NCBI GenBank assembly: GCA_029906195.1
Contig: JARWSJ010000002.1
Location: forward strand, 1,426,001 to 1,490,000
Direction: 5' to 3'
Source: Chitinophagaceae bacterium 26-R-25
Lineage (GTDB): Bacteria; Bacteroidota; Bacteroidia; Chitinophagales; Chitinophagaceae
DNA: 64,000 nt
Translations under genes and position numbers: made by a program
The notes under the pieces: generated by a model
Databases searched by the model: none
The model's input: the letters and a program-made list of their open reading frames with translations, nothing else
What the model was told of the DNA's origin: nothing
Shown: in pieces, positions 42,860 through 51,736 of the stretch
Numbering within the stretch: position 1 is the stretch's first letter
How the letters are laid out: each line of letters begins with the position of its first letter

Positions 42860-45800
42860 CTATTGTTTAATAAATTTCATGTTTACCACTTTGCCATTTT
42901 CTGGTATCAGGCGTAAGATGTACTGACCGGCCGGCAAGTTGGTAACATCTACATTCATTTTTTTGCCAAAGTTTGATGCCTTTGTTTGTTTTATTAATTT
43001 TCCGTCTATAGAGAAAATAGTTGCTGTCAGCGCTTTATTTGTTTCTTTATTGCACTCGACATTTAACATGCTTTGTACAGGGTTCGGATATACAGTAAAG
43101 TTATTTTCTTCTGCAAAATTCAAGATGACAACCTTGCTATAGGAGACATTCCCGTTTAATTCGATCTCTTTAATACGATAATAGTTGATTCCCTCCAGGG
43201 GATCGTTGTCGGTAAATGCATGATGATTAGACATCTCCGGCAACTGAGAAACAGAAACATTTCCCAGCTTCGAATAGTTCATGCCATTGTCACTTCTTTC
43301 CACTTCGAACTGGCTTATGCCATTATTCGTTGCAACTTCCCAATCCAACATCGCCTTGTTGTTGATTGCTGCTCCCTTGAATGAAAGGAAATCAATTGGT
43401 AATGGCGTTATGCCCGGTATACCTATTCCAAATCCCGAAAAGCCTGTATTGGAAAAATTGCCACTTACTATAAAGTCCGATGCATATTGACTATTTGTAG
43501 CATTCACATAACTGACGTTGGCACTGTGCTTAGAAGCTGGCGCAATGTCGGGAACATAAAAACCATTGGACACTTTTACGATTTGGGCATTAGCAAGATT
43601 TTGGCCAGAGGCAGTACGCCATCCGTCAATTTCTCCATTCTTGTAATATAGAGAAACCAAATAGCTTCCGTTTGGAGTGTTGTTTGTCGGAACTATCTTA
43701 AATGTTTTGTCGGCAAGATAGTGGGAAGGATTGGTATCCCAGAACTGGCTGGCATTTGTTCCCTGCCTGTCAATGGAAACCGACGTGCATCCATAATCAT
43801 GATCTGTAAGGTTTTTAACACGTGCCAATACCGTACCTGCAGCCGAAACAAAATATACATCGCCATAAGGCCCGAGGTATTCTGTTTTAGATGTTGAGAG
43901 AGTCGTAGCGACTGTATTGCCGGGCAGGGCATACTTTATTTTGAGATTAGGTTTGAAGCCGGTATAACTATTTAGTGAAAACGATCCGGAGCAGGTCATT
44001 GTGCCACTGCTGTTAAATATGAAATTTGAATACCCCGCACCGCCACCGTCGTCTGAATAGCATAAAAGACTGTCGGTGCCTAAACCAATGCTTCCATTAT
44101 CCCAACAAATTTCAATACCTAAGTTGCTAACTCCATCCCAAACAAAGGGAGCGTCAAACACAAAATCATTCCAGCCCGTGGAAGTGGTATAGGAGGGATA
44201 AGTTTTTACTGTAGTGAGTGAGGTAAGAGCATGCGTTGTAGCATCCCTTAAAAATGTTGTTGAAGTATTTGCAAGCTTAATAGTGAACCCCGTAAATGGA
44301 GCTTGCGTGGCTTTTTTCTGAACGTTGAAAGAAATGCCTTTGATTGGTACATTGGCCGGGATGCCTGCTGCAGTAAGCTCAGATGCAGTGTAGAGCAGCT
44401 GCGATTTTACCTTACTGTATCCGACCTGATTGAACCCTCTGGGGCCATATGATGTTGTTCCGTTTCCAACATACAAACTGTCTGGAGTGTCTGGCGTAAT
44501 AGGGGGCGAGTCATTATCTGCTATGTTAATGGTAAGCGTTGGAGCCAATTCTCCTTTTACAGCTCCGCCTCCTGACACTGAGAAATCAATGATAACAGAC
44601 TCTGTGGATTCATTTGCCTTATCATCATACACTCTTACTGTAAAGGAACGCGCAGCTATTGAGCCAACAGGAAATGTAAGTGCCGTCGAAGGATTACTAA
44701 CGTCGCCATTCGTTGTTAAATCAAAATCTGCTTTCGCGTAGGCAGTGCCGGAAACATTCAGGTGTGCAACAGCATCAGTGCCTACAGGAGCGCTGCCTAT
44801 AGTCATATTAAATGTGTAGTCCTTATATCCTCTGCAGTCGCTTGTCGCAGAGGTAGCTTCCGGTATCAAGGTTTCCTTTAATTCAAAATTGATTTTTGAA
44901 CCACAAGTAGGAGTCGCGTTTGTTGGAACCAGCGCCATGTTTGTTTTAGCGACCAGGTTAATACGTGTGGAGTACGTGGCCATGGCTGCCAGCATCCTTG
45001 TTTTTTGATCTGCTGTAAAAAGAGTAGCACAATTTGTATAGTTCATGAAGTTGTGCTCTGTGTTGATGCTATATGGCTTGTTTACGCAAGCATTGGTGCC
45101 CGTACGACAGGAAAAATCGATTACTCCACCGTTTTGATTAAAGGTAATAGGATCCGTGTCGCAGATATAGTCTCCATCCTTCGTACAATCATTATTTACA
45201 GGACACTGATTATATTGTGAAGAGCCCTCAAACGGGTGATATAAGTCAAGCGAATGGCCTATCTCATGCGACAATGCTTTATTACCGGATCTCATAACGT
45301 TGGCAAGTATTATTGTGCCATCGTATGCCGGGGTGATCGATGGTAGCGCGGCAAATGCCCCTGTATACTGGCCGGAAGTGCCATCTTTGCCATCAATTTT
45401 ATTAACAACGTAAATGTTGTAGTAATTGTCGGTATTCCATCTGCAATAATCTTTTATCTGGTTGGCTGGCACTCCGGAACTCGAGTTACGAACTACGCCA
45501 TATGTTGCATAATCCGGTATGGAAGATGCGTTCACTCTGTCGATGCCATTTGTCGCATTACAATTAGGGTCTCTTTTTGCAAGTGCGAATTGTATTTGCA
45601 CATCGCCAACGCCTTCAACACCAGGAAGGGTGCCATTGTAAACACTATTGAGATAATCAAGCGCGGATTGTATTTGATCATCTGAAGGATTGTAAAGGGA
45701 GCCTATCGCTTCGCCGGTGTGAACTATGTGAACGACTACAGGGATTATGTATAACGGGCCTGCACTTCTTTGGGATATTTTCAGATTGGGATGGTTCGCG

Positions 45801-45982
45801 ATATAGGATTGCATTTGCGCATTTTTTTCCATCACAAAAGCCTTGTACTGAGGATCCTTCATGAGGTCACTTTGATATTTATCAAAACCACAAACTTCCT
45901 GCGCCTGCAAAAACTGAAACTGCAAAATGCTTAGCAGAATAAGGATAACTGGAACAATAATTTTCTTGTAAAAAACAGGCAT
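42860..45982 (-). CDS. Secreted M43-like metalloprotease with T9SS sorting domain
   Basis: A 1040-residue protein: signal peptide (ending FLQAQ), pro-segment, metalloprotease domain (about 75-340) with zinc motif HEIGHSLDLYH (His239, Glu240, His243, His249) and a Met-turn-like HNFMNY, a Calx-beta-like region (about 375-490), a beta-rich region to about 880, and a C-terminal type A sorting domain (last about 80 residues: FTVYPNPVQSMLNVEC ... GQYILRLI). The M43 consensus has Gly at the third-to-last motif position; here it is Asp246. The sorting domain sends it through the type IX system to the cell surface or medium. Convergent with GH16; no T9SS machinery in this window. Confidence 0.9.
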   Translation of the reverse strand: MPVFYKKIIVPVILILLSILQFQFLQAQEVCGFDKYQSDLMKDPQYKAFVMEKNAQMQSYIANHPNLKISQRSAGPLYIIPVVVHIVHTGEAIGSLYNPSDDQIQSALDYLNSVYNGTLPGVEGVGDVQIQFALAKRDPNCNATNGIDRVNASSIPDYATYGVVRNSSSGVPANQIKDYCRWNTDNYYNIYVVNKIDGKDGTSGQYTGAFAALPSITPAYDGTIILANVMRSGNKALSHEIGHSLDLYHPFEGSSQYNQCPVNNDCTKDGDYICDTDPITFNQNGGVIDFSCRTGTNACVNKPYSINTEHNFMNYTNCATLFTADQKTRMLAAMATYSTRINLVAKTNMALVPTNATPTCGSKINFELKETLIPEATSATSDCRGYKDYTFNMTIGSAPVGTDAVAHLNVSGTAYAKADFDLTTNGDVSNPSTALTFPVGSIAARSFTVRVYDDKANESTESVIIDFSVSGGGAVKGELAPTLTINIADNDSPPITPDTPDSLYVGNGTTSYGPRGFNQVGYSKVKSQLLYTASELTAAGIPANVPIKGISFNVQKKATQAPFTGFTIKLANTSTTFLRDATTHALTSLTTVKTYPSYTTSTGWNDFVFDAPFVWDGVSNLGIEICWDNGSIGLGTDSLLCYSDDGGGAGYSNFIFNSSGTMTCSGSFSLNSYTGFKPNLKIKYALPGNTVATTLSTSKTEYLGPYGDVYFVSAAGTVLARVKNLTDHDYGCTSVSIDRQGTNASQFWDTNPSHYLADKTFKIVPTNNTPNGSYLVSLYYKNGEIDGWRTASGQNLANAQIVKVSNGFYVPDIAPASKHSANVSYVNATNSQYASDFIVSGNFSNTGFSGFGIGIPGITPLPIDFLSFKGAAINNKAMLDWEVATNNGISQFEVERSDNGMNYSKLGNVSVSQLPEMSNHHAFTDNDPLEGINYYRIKEIELNGNVSYSKVVILNFAEENNFTVYPNPVQSMLNVECNKETNKALTATIFSIDGKLIKQTKASNFGKKMNVDVTNLPAGQYILRLIPENGKVVNMKFIKQ

Positions 45983-46409
45983 AGAATAAGTGTTTTATAA
46001 ATAAGTTCTGAACTAACAAAATAACCCAGACTACTTCGTGGCCTTCCTTTAACATATTATTAGCAAAGCCTTGCTAACAGGTGCTTTTAAGAAAGAACTT
46101 AAAGAGTGTTAAGCATCAAATAAATGTGGGCGAAAGTAAAATGAGGGAAGAAATAATTGTTTATATATAAGGCCATTCTTTTTAAAGAATAGGCGGAATT
46201 TTCGAGGCAGGTTTATGGGCAAGTCACGAATGTAAACCACTGAGACACTAAGGCCACTAAGTTTCACTAAGAGTTGTTTAAAATTCAGGCACTTCTTAGT
46301 GTGGCTTAGTGGTCTTAGTGCCTGAGTGGTAATCCGGAGATGCCAAAGTTTTGCAACCTATTGAACAATAATGCGTTTTGATTGTTGCCTAAAATACTAT
46401 AGTTAGTTT
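45983..46409. other. Divergent intergenic region with outer-module repeat
   Basis: Between the protease (minus) and MscS (plus) genes, 427 bp. It carries small hairpins near the protease start (TTAGCAA/TTGCTAA at about 46063-46080; TTTAAG/CTTAAA nearby) and the repeat at 46235-46332. No gene seen. Confidence 0.5.
46235..46332. repeat. CCACTAAG-type outer module, alone (copy 1)
   Basis: ACCACTGAGACACTAAGG with CACTAAGTTTCACTAAGAG on the left, CTTAGTGGTCTTAGTGCC and TGAGTGGTAA on the right. It equals the outer arms of the nested elements at 38625 and 48284 but has only a short loop where the CACAGAG module would be. Confidence 0.8.
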
Positions 46410-48281
46410 ATGCCGTTTGATAAAGAATTCCGGATGGCACCCGTATTTTCCAAAGCTGTTGCCTCCGTTAAATTGTTCACTTTCTTGTTGCTGTTTGTTT
46501 TGACAGCTGACATTTCTTTCTGTCAGCAAAAAGATAGCAACAGTACTAGCGCCGATACTGTACGCCGCACCGATGTAGAGCAATTACTGATCAAGCAACA
46601 ACAGCAAAGCCAGCTTGACTCTGTACTGAAAGAGCAATGGAAAAATGTTCTTGATAGTCAACCCGATAAAAGAAGAAAAGCACTGGAATCCAATATTGGT
46701 AAGATTCTTTTTGAGGACTCACTTCGAAGAGAACGTGAATTAAGAACAATAGATTCCCTGAAAAAAATTACAACTGGTCACCCCGTTATGCTTCATGATG
46801 ATACGCTTTTTCTTATCTATGTTGGCATTGGGGCATTTGGTACAAAAGAAAGAACACAAGCGATTGCCGGAAAAATAAAAAAGATATATGAGCTTCCTTT
46901 TTACTACAAGGATTCATTCAAAATCGTCAACAACGGAATAGACCTGGATATCGTTTACGATGACATTACTGTTCTCTCTGTTTCCAATTTGGATGCGATG
47001 TGGTTTGGTCAAAGTAAGCAGCAGCTGGCAGAGCATTACAAAGCCATTATAGCTCGCGAGATCGATAAGGAAAGGGAGGAATACAGTTTCAAAAACCGCC
47101 TGAGAAGAATACTGGTGGCGGCTGGTACTCTTGCAGCGCTATTGCTGTTGATAAGGCTTATTAATCTGTTTTTTAGAAAAATTGCTGTCTACGCTCATGC
47201 AAGGCGTGACAGATTTTTTAAGGGTGTTACCTTTAGAAAATTCCAGCTGATCTCACAACGAAAGCATTTAAGTCTGTTTCTGCGTTCGCTGAAATTTATA
47301 AAGGCAGGATTGATATTGTTGATGGTGTACGCGTCACTGTCATTTCTTTTCAGCCTGTTTCCTACAACTATGGGTTGGACGGAAACCTTGCTGAGCTGGA
47401 TATTGACGCCTGCAAAAGCATTGTGGCATGCATTCGTTAAATTCTTGCCGGATCTGTTTACAATTCTTGTCATCTATTTCGTGTTTAATTACCTCATTAA
47501 GATCATCAGGTATTTTGTGTTGGAAATTGAAGACGACAAAATTCGCCTAAGTGGATTTCACCGCGACTGGGCAAAACCCACTTTTAACATACTTCGGTTT
47601 TTATTATACGCATTTATGTTGGTGATCATATTTCCTTATTTGCCGGGCTCGCATTCGCCGGCATTTCAGGGCGTATCAGTGTTTTTAGGTGTGTTGCTGT
47701 CATTGGGTTCCAGCAGTGCGATTTCAAATATTGTATCGGGGCTTGTTATCACTTACATGCGTCCGTTTAAAATTGGCGATCGTGTTCAGATTGGTGATGT
47801 GATTGGCGACGTAATAGAAAAGAACATGCTTGTAACCCGCATCAGGACGATTAAAAACGAGGATATTACGATTCCCAATTCGAGTGTATTATCGAGCAGT
47901 ACCATCAACTATTCAAGCAATACACAAGCAACCGACGCTGGCCTCATTCTACACACAACAGTTACGATAGGATATGATACGCCATGGCAACAGATATCAA
48001 ATGCACTTATAGAAGCAGCGAACAGAACAGATTTGATATTAAAGCAGCCTGCGCCATTTGTGTTGCAAACGAGCCTTGATGATTTTTATGTTTCCTATCA
48101 ACTCAATGCCTATACGAAAAGCCCCAATGAATCGGCAAACATATATTCGCAACTCCATCAAAATATTCAGGACTGCTGTGCAGAAGCAGGCGTTGAGATT
48201 ATGTCACCACATTACAGGTCCCAACGCGATGGCAACACGACTACAATACCTGAACAATACTGGAAAGAAGACGGAAAGTAA
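46410..48281 (+). CDS. MscS-family mechanosensitive ion channel
   Basis: A 623-residue membrane protein: N-terminal signal/hydrophobic segment, charged periplasmic region with coiled coil (about 45-200), then transmembrane helices (about 230-250, 295-320, 345-365, 395-415) and the MscS core. The pore helix and beta domain are clear: SLGSSSAISNIVSGLVITYM, then KIGDRVQIGDVIGDVIEKNM and DITIPNSSVLSSSTINYSS. It opens under membrane tension to relieve osmotic shock. The gene is monocistronic, enclosed by repeats. Confidence 0.92.
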   Translation: MPFDKEFRMAPVFSKAVASVKLFTFLLLFVLTADISFCQQKDSNSTSADTVRRTDVEQLLIKQQQQSQLDSVLKEQWKNVLDSQPDKRRKALESNIGKILFEDSLRRERELRTIDSLKKITTGHPVMLHDDTLFLIYVGIGAFGTKERTQAIAGKIKKIYELPFYYKDSFKIVNNGIDLDIVYDDITVLSVSNLDAMWFGQSKQQLAEHYKAIIAREIDKEREEYSFKNRLRRILVAAGTLAALLLLIRLINLFFRKIAVYAHARRDRFFKGVTFRKFQLISQRKHLSLFLRSLKFIKAGLILLMVYASLSFLFSLFPTTMGWTETLLSWILTPAKALWHAFVKFLPDLFTILVIYFVFNYLIKIIRYFVLEIEDDKIRLSGFHRDWAKPTFNILRFLLYAFMLVIIFPYLPGSHSPAFQGVSVFLGVLLSLGSSSAISNIVSGLVITYMRPFKIGDRVQIGDVIGDVIEKNMLVTRIRTIKNEDITIPNSSVLSSSTINYSSNTQATDAGLILHTTVTIGYDTPWQQISNALIEAANRTDLILKQPAPFVLQTSLDDFYVSYQLNAYTKSPNESANIYSQLHQNIQDCCAEAGVEIMSPHYRSQRDGNTTTIPEQYWKEDGK

Positions 48282-48283
48282 AA

Positions 48284-48526
48284 ACCACTAAGGCACTAAG
48301 ATCACTAAGCTTCACTAAGGCATTCCCTTAGGGCATACTTGTTTTTAACCACAGAGGAAAGGAGTATTTTTTCACAGAGTGAAGGAGAGATTTCTTCGGG
48401 ACAATCGAGGAAAGAGAAAAGGAGGATTGTTGAATCAATCTCCGTTTCCTCTGTGAAAAAAATCTCTGTTAACTCTGTGGTTAAAAAACTCTTAGTGAAA
48501 CTTAGTGGTCTTAGTGCCTTAGTGGT
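48284..48526. repeat. Nested inverted repeat, complete copy B
   Basis: Same plan as 38625-38881: outer ACCACTAAGGCACTAAG ... CTTAGTGCCTTAGTGGT, inner (about 48345-48486) AACCACAGAGGAAAGGAG ... CCTCTGTGAAAAA and CTCTGTGGTTAA. It fills the gap between the convergent MscS gene and the hypothetical minus-strand gene. Confidence 0.85.
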
Positions 48527-48532
48527 GAAATA

Positions 48533-49312
48533 TTAGTTTGTCCTGTAAAAAAAATAACCCTTCGCTACATTTTGTTTCCAGTTTTCGTTTCTGAAATTTT
48601 CCACTTGCAAATGTTCGTAGAGTGTGCGGCTGCCGTAGATTGTTATGATAAACTGGGTGGGATCCCCGAGATTTCTTTCATCTAAAATGTATGAAATACT
48701 ATACTTGCCCTTGGGCACAATTTTCTCAATTTGCGGTGCAAGGGAATCATGGATGGCCGTTGGGTTCGGGAATTTTTGATTGCGGGGAAATTGTATTTCG
48801 AAAGTTCCCTCAAACGCAAAAGAACTAACATAGGCAAACAGAAAGAATTTGTCTTTTTCCTGCTTCATCAAATACTCATCAAATTGCTCCTGGTTATTGA
48901 ATGGCAGCGCATCAAACCTGTAGTCAAATGGATATTTTTCCGCCAGCGCCTTCACTTTATCTATATTGAATGCATATAAACTGTCGTTGAGCAATATGCT
49001 GTTCCTATCTGGATTGATCATCCATGACTTCGTTTTGTGAAAGTTTTGGATGAGGTCAATCCTGAAATCCAAATTTGAATATTCTGTTTTTTCTTCAGCA
49101 CCCAAAGGCAAAGCGGAAAGAACCCTTTTTATGGTAGTCGGGTCTTCGATAATGAAGTTCAAAAAACTAAATGTTTTTTGTTTATCGAATTGATCGTATC
49201 GTCCGATTAGTTTTGTGTGAGCATCAACTTTGCTGGTGTCAAACAGCAATTTGTTTTGCGCAGCAAGTCCCATTGACGAGAGCAGGGTCATGATTAAAAA
49301 CGATGTTTTCAT
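48533..49312 (-). CDS. Exported protein of unknown function
   Basis: A 259-residue protein with signal peptide MKTSFLIMTLLSSMGLAAQ. The rest mixes helices and strands with many aromatic residues (PFDYRFDALPFNNQEQFDEY, SSFAFEGTFEIQFP, then a C-terminal VAKGYFFYRTN). No cysteine pairs, no recognised motif. It stands alone; its 3' end abuts the nested repeat at 48284-48526. Confidence 0.7.
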   Translation of the reverse strand: MKTSFLIMTLLSSMGLAAQNKLLFDTSKVDAHTKLIGRYDQFDKQKTFSFLNFIIEDPTTIKRVLSALPLGAEEKTEYSNLDFRIDLIQNFHKTKSWMINPDRNSILLNDSLYAFNIDKVKALAEKYPFDYRFDALPFNNQEQFDEYLMKQEKDKFFLFAYVSSFAFEGTFEIQFPRNQKFPNPTAIHDSLAPQIEKIVPKGKYSISYILDERNLGDPTQFIITIYGSRTLYEHLQVENFRNENWKQNVAKGYFFYRTN

Positions 49313-49504
49313 GGCAATGAGGATCTCAATTGGATTCCCGGCGTTTTGGTTGTTTAAATACTAAATTATAGACAGGAATAAGGTAGTAAGAGTGTGAACT
49401 TAGGTATTTTTTTTGATTGCTAAAAGCTTTCAAGACAAATTAATGGAATCGATGAAAAGGCTGCCAGTTTGAAAAAATACCTGATTTTCTTTTTCTTTGT
49501 TTGT

Positions 49505-49714
49505 ATGTTGACAAAATCGATGATCGAAAAGGTAAAAGGATTGCTTGCTTCGCAAAGCGCGGAAGACAGGGAGATGGGCAATAAGTTTCTGAAAGAATTT
49601 GAGGCTTCAGAAGCGCAGATGCAAGCGATTCGAAAGGCCCTTTCAAGACCGGGGCAGGAGTATGAAATCATCAATGGTGAAATTTGTCAACCTAAACAAC
49701 TGGGGTTCTTCTAA
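49505..49714 (+). CDS. Small hypothetical protein
   Basis: Up to 69 codons: MLTKSMIEKVKGLLASQSAE, then a charged amphipathic helix and the tail GQEYEIINGEICQPKQLGFF. Codon use looks like neighbouring genes and the predicted helices are sensible, but I recognise no family. A start at 49520 (MIEKVKG) is equally possible; a TTG at 49469 would add a hydrophobic stretch. It ends 7 bp before a low-complexity inverted repeat. Confidence 0.45.
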   Translation: MLTKSMIEKVKGLLASQSAEDREMGNKFLKEFEASEAQMQAIRKALSRPGQEYEIINGEICQPKQLGFF

Positions 49715-49800
49715 AAATTGAAAGTTGAAAATTGAAAGTTGAAAATGACTTCACGATGCCTTCACCCATTTTCCATTTTCAATTTTCCATTTTCAATTAC
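49712..49800. repeat. AATTGAAAG-type low-complexity inverted repeat
   Basis: AAATTGAAAGTTGAAAATTG on the left and CATTTTCAATTTTCCATTTT on the right around a GC-richer loop. It lies between the small gene and the end of the LysR-type gene. Related single arms occur at 16812, 41752 and 63285. Confidence 0.7.
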
Positions 49801-49801
49801 T

Positions 49802-50704
49802 TTACAACTTCCTCATCACCTTCCTGAACAACTTCTTAATGTGTTCAATTTCCTGCTGGTGAACATTTTTCTTTCTTGTACCAAAATAAAGTGTGTTGGT
49901 AAGCTTCGTGTAACCTTCCCATATCAGCTGGATCTGGCCACGTTCTATTTCTGAATAGCAAAGGAAATCCGGGATAACTGCGAGACCATTGCCGCCGCTC
50001 AGGCAACGCACAATTGAGTTGAGGTTGGGTACGATGTAGTTGGGACGAAACGCCGGTTTCTTGCCAAAATTCAATACCCAAAATTGAAAGAGGTGTTCCA
50101 TGTCGCCCGTGGTGCCGTACCATTTTTGTTTCTTCAACCATTGCTCGGCCTGCTCCTTGTTTTTGCTTTTGATGATCTTCTTAAAAGCCTTTGTGTCAAC
50201 ATCTTTTCCTCCCACGAGAACAATATTTTCCGATGAAAAAGCTTCGTGCTCAATCGTAGCAGACGTTCCTTTTTTAGGGGTGATGATCAGGTCTAAAATG
50301 CCTTTGTCCAATTGATCGAGCATTTCAGGATACTCACCAAAACTAATGATGAGATTAAACGGAAGCGAAGAAACATATTGCTCCAGGGTTATCTGGAAAG
50401 TTTCGAAGCACATGCCCACGCTGATCGTCGGAGTTGTTTTTTCTATAGATTTTTGAAAGTTTTTTTCTACATCCTCCAGTTTTGCCAATGGTTCTGAAAT
50501 GGCATTGAACAGAACTTTGCCACGTTCCGTAGGAATCATTTTTCTTCCGGTGCGATCAAATAGTTTGTAGCCCACATAAGCTTCCAATGAGCCCAAATGC
50601 AAGCTCACGCCCGGCTGGGAAACGAATAAGGCTTCTGCAGCGCCGGTGAGTGTTCCGGTTTTGTATATCGCTTTAAAGGTGCGGTACCATTCCAGGTTTA
50701 CCAT
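49802..50704 (-). CDS. LysR-family transcriptional regulator
   Basis: A 300-residue regulator with N-terminal winged HTH (LEWYRTFKAIYKTGTLTGAA ... SQPGVSLHLGSLEAYVG, then LFDRTGRKMIPTERG) and a substrate-binding-like effector domain (about 90-295). Divergent from the quinone-reductase gene with 99 bp between start codons, the classic LysR arrangement, so it probably controls mdaB-ygiN in response to quinones or another electrophile. The intergenic region holds two direct repeats that could be its sites. Confidence 0.9.
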   Translation of the reverse strand: MVNLEWYRTFKAIYKTGTLTGAAEALFVSQPGVSLHLGSLEAYVGYKLFDRTGRKMIPTERGKVLFNAISEPLAKLEDVEKNFQKSIEKTTPTISVGMCFETFQITLEQYVSSLPFNLIISFGEYPEMLDQLDKGILDLIITPKKGTSATIEHEAFSSENIVLVGGKDVDTKAFKKIIKSKNKEQAEQWLKKQKWYGTTGDMEHLFQFWVLNFGKKPAFRPNYIVPNLNSIVRCLSGGNGLAVIPDFLCYSEIERGQIQLIWEGYTKLTNTLYFGTRKKNVHQQEIEHIKKLFRKVMRKL

Positions 50705-50714
50705 AACAAGCTAT

Positions 50715-50779
50715 TATTTTAATGATACAAAGGTATAAATCATGCTATTTTAATGATAACTGTCGCGGCAATAATTTTG
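50715..50779. promoter_or_regulatory. LysR operator candidates and mdaB promoter box
   Basis: The 13-mer TATTTTAATGATA occurs at 50715-50727 and again at 50746-50758, 31 bp apart (three helical turns). Downstream, TAATTTTG at 50772-50779 matches the Bacteroidetes -7 box TAnnTTTG, 25 bp before the mdaB ATG. No clear -33 box, in line with activator dependence. Confidence 0.6.
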
Positions 50780-50803
50780 TGGCCGGTTTAAAACTTAAAA
50801 GAA

Positions 50804-51421
50804 ATGAAAAAGATTTTTATAATAAACGCGGGACAAAACTTTGGCCACTCTGGCGGGAAGTTCAATAACACCATTGCAAAGGAAACGCTTTCTTTTTTTG
50901 AGGAACAGGAAAATGTGGAAGTGCGCCAGACTGTGATTGCTGAGGGCTACGATCCAAAGAAAGAGGTGGATAATTTTGTTTGGGCAGATGTAGTGATCTA
51001 CCACACGCCGATATGGTGGTTTCAGGTGCCACACGGCTTCAAAAAGTATATTGACGAGGTGTTTACAGCCGGTCATCAAAAAGGCATTTACCGCAGCGAC
51101 GGGCGTTCTGCTGATAAACCAAAGATCAACTACGGAACGGGCGGCATGCTGCATGGACGAACCTATATGCTTACCACCAGCTGGAACGCACCTGAAACGG
51201 CTTTCACGTTGCCCGGAGAATTTTTTGATGAACATAGTGTAGATGAAGGACCCTTGTTTGGCTTCCACAGAATGAATGCGTTCACAGGGATGCAGCCACT
51301 GAAAAGTTTTCACTTTCATGACGTAGAGAAAAATGCGGACGTACAACGCGATATGGCAATCTATCGCAAACACCTGGAAGAGGTATTTGCTCTTGAATCA
51401 AAAGAAAAAGCAGTAGCATGA
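50804..51421 (+). CDS. mdaB: NAD(P)H quinone oxidoreductase, MdaB type
   Basis: A 205-residue flavodoxin-fold protein (E. coli MdaB is 193). Family motifs: INAGQNFGHSGGKFNNTIAK at the N-terminus (FAD phosphate), VIYHTPIWWFQVPHGFKKY, and YMLTTSWNAPETAF. It reduces quinones to quinols by two electrons, avoiding semiquinones. The stop overlaps the start of the next gene (ATGA), which encodes a YgiN-like monooxygenase, the same pairing as in E. coli. Divergent LysR regulator. Confidence 0.9.
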   Translation: MKKIFIINAGQNFGHSGGKFNNTIAKETLSFFEEQENVEVRQTVIAEGYDPKKEVDNFVWADVVIYHTPIWWFQVPHGFKKYIDEVFTAGHQKGIYRSDGRSADKPKINYGTGGMLHGRTYMLTTSWNAPETAFTLPGEFFDEHSVDEGPLFGFHRMNAFTGMQPLKSFHFHDVEKNADVQRDMAIYRKHLEEVFALESKEKAVA

Positions 51422-51708
51422 AAATATATTTGACAGCAATCATCAAAACAAAAGATCAATACAGGAGCGAAGTGCTGGCTGTGCTGCAGCGCATGGTGGA
51501 GCAAACAAGAAAGGAAGAAGCCTGCGAACTGTACAGCCTGCACCAAGGCATAGATGATAAAAATCTATTTACTTTTTATGAAGTATGGAAAAGTAAAGAA
51601 GGGTTGGACGCACACAATCAACAACCATACATCAAAGCATTTGGCGAACTCGTACAAGAAAAGCTGCAGGAAAAACCAACTATCATATTGACGGCATTAT
51701 TACAATAA
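51418..51708 (+). CDS. ygiN: YgiN-like quinol monooxygenase (ABM domain)
   Basis: A 96-residue single ABM (antibiotic biosynthesis monooxygenase) domain, a ferredoxin-like fold that dimerises: LTAIIKTKDQYRSEVLAVLQ, then CELYSLHQGIDDKNLFTFYE and HNQQPYIKAFGELV. YgiN reoxidises menadiol to menadione and so can form a quinone cycle with MdaB. Four-base overlap with mdaB implies translational coupling. Confidence 0.85.
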   Translation: MKIYLTAIIKTKDQYRSEVLAVLQRMVEQTRKEEACELYSLHQGIDDKNLFTFYEVWKSKEGLDAHNQQPYIKAFGELVQEKLQEKPTIILTALLQ

Positions 51709-51736
51709 ATTATTAACACGAGGGGGCAAATTTATA

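Noticed and set aside
48339-48536. 65-codon frame after the MscS gene
   Set aside because: It lies wholly within the nested inverted repeat at 48284-48526.
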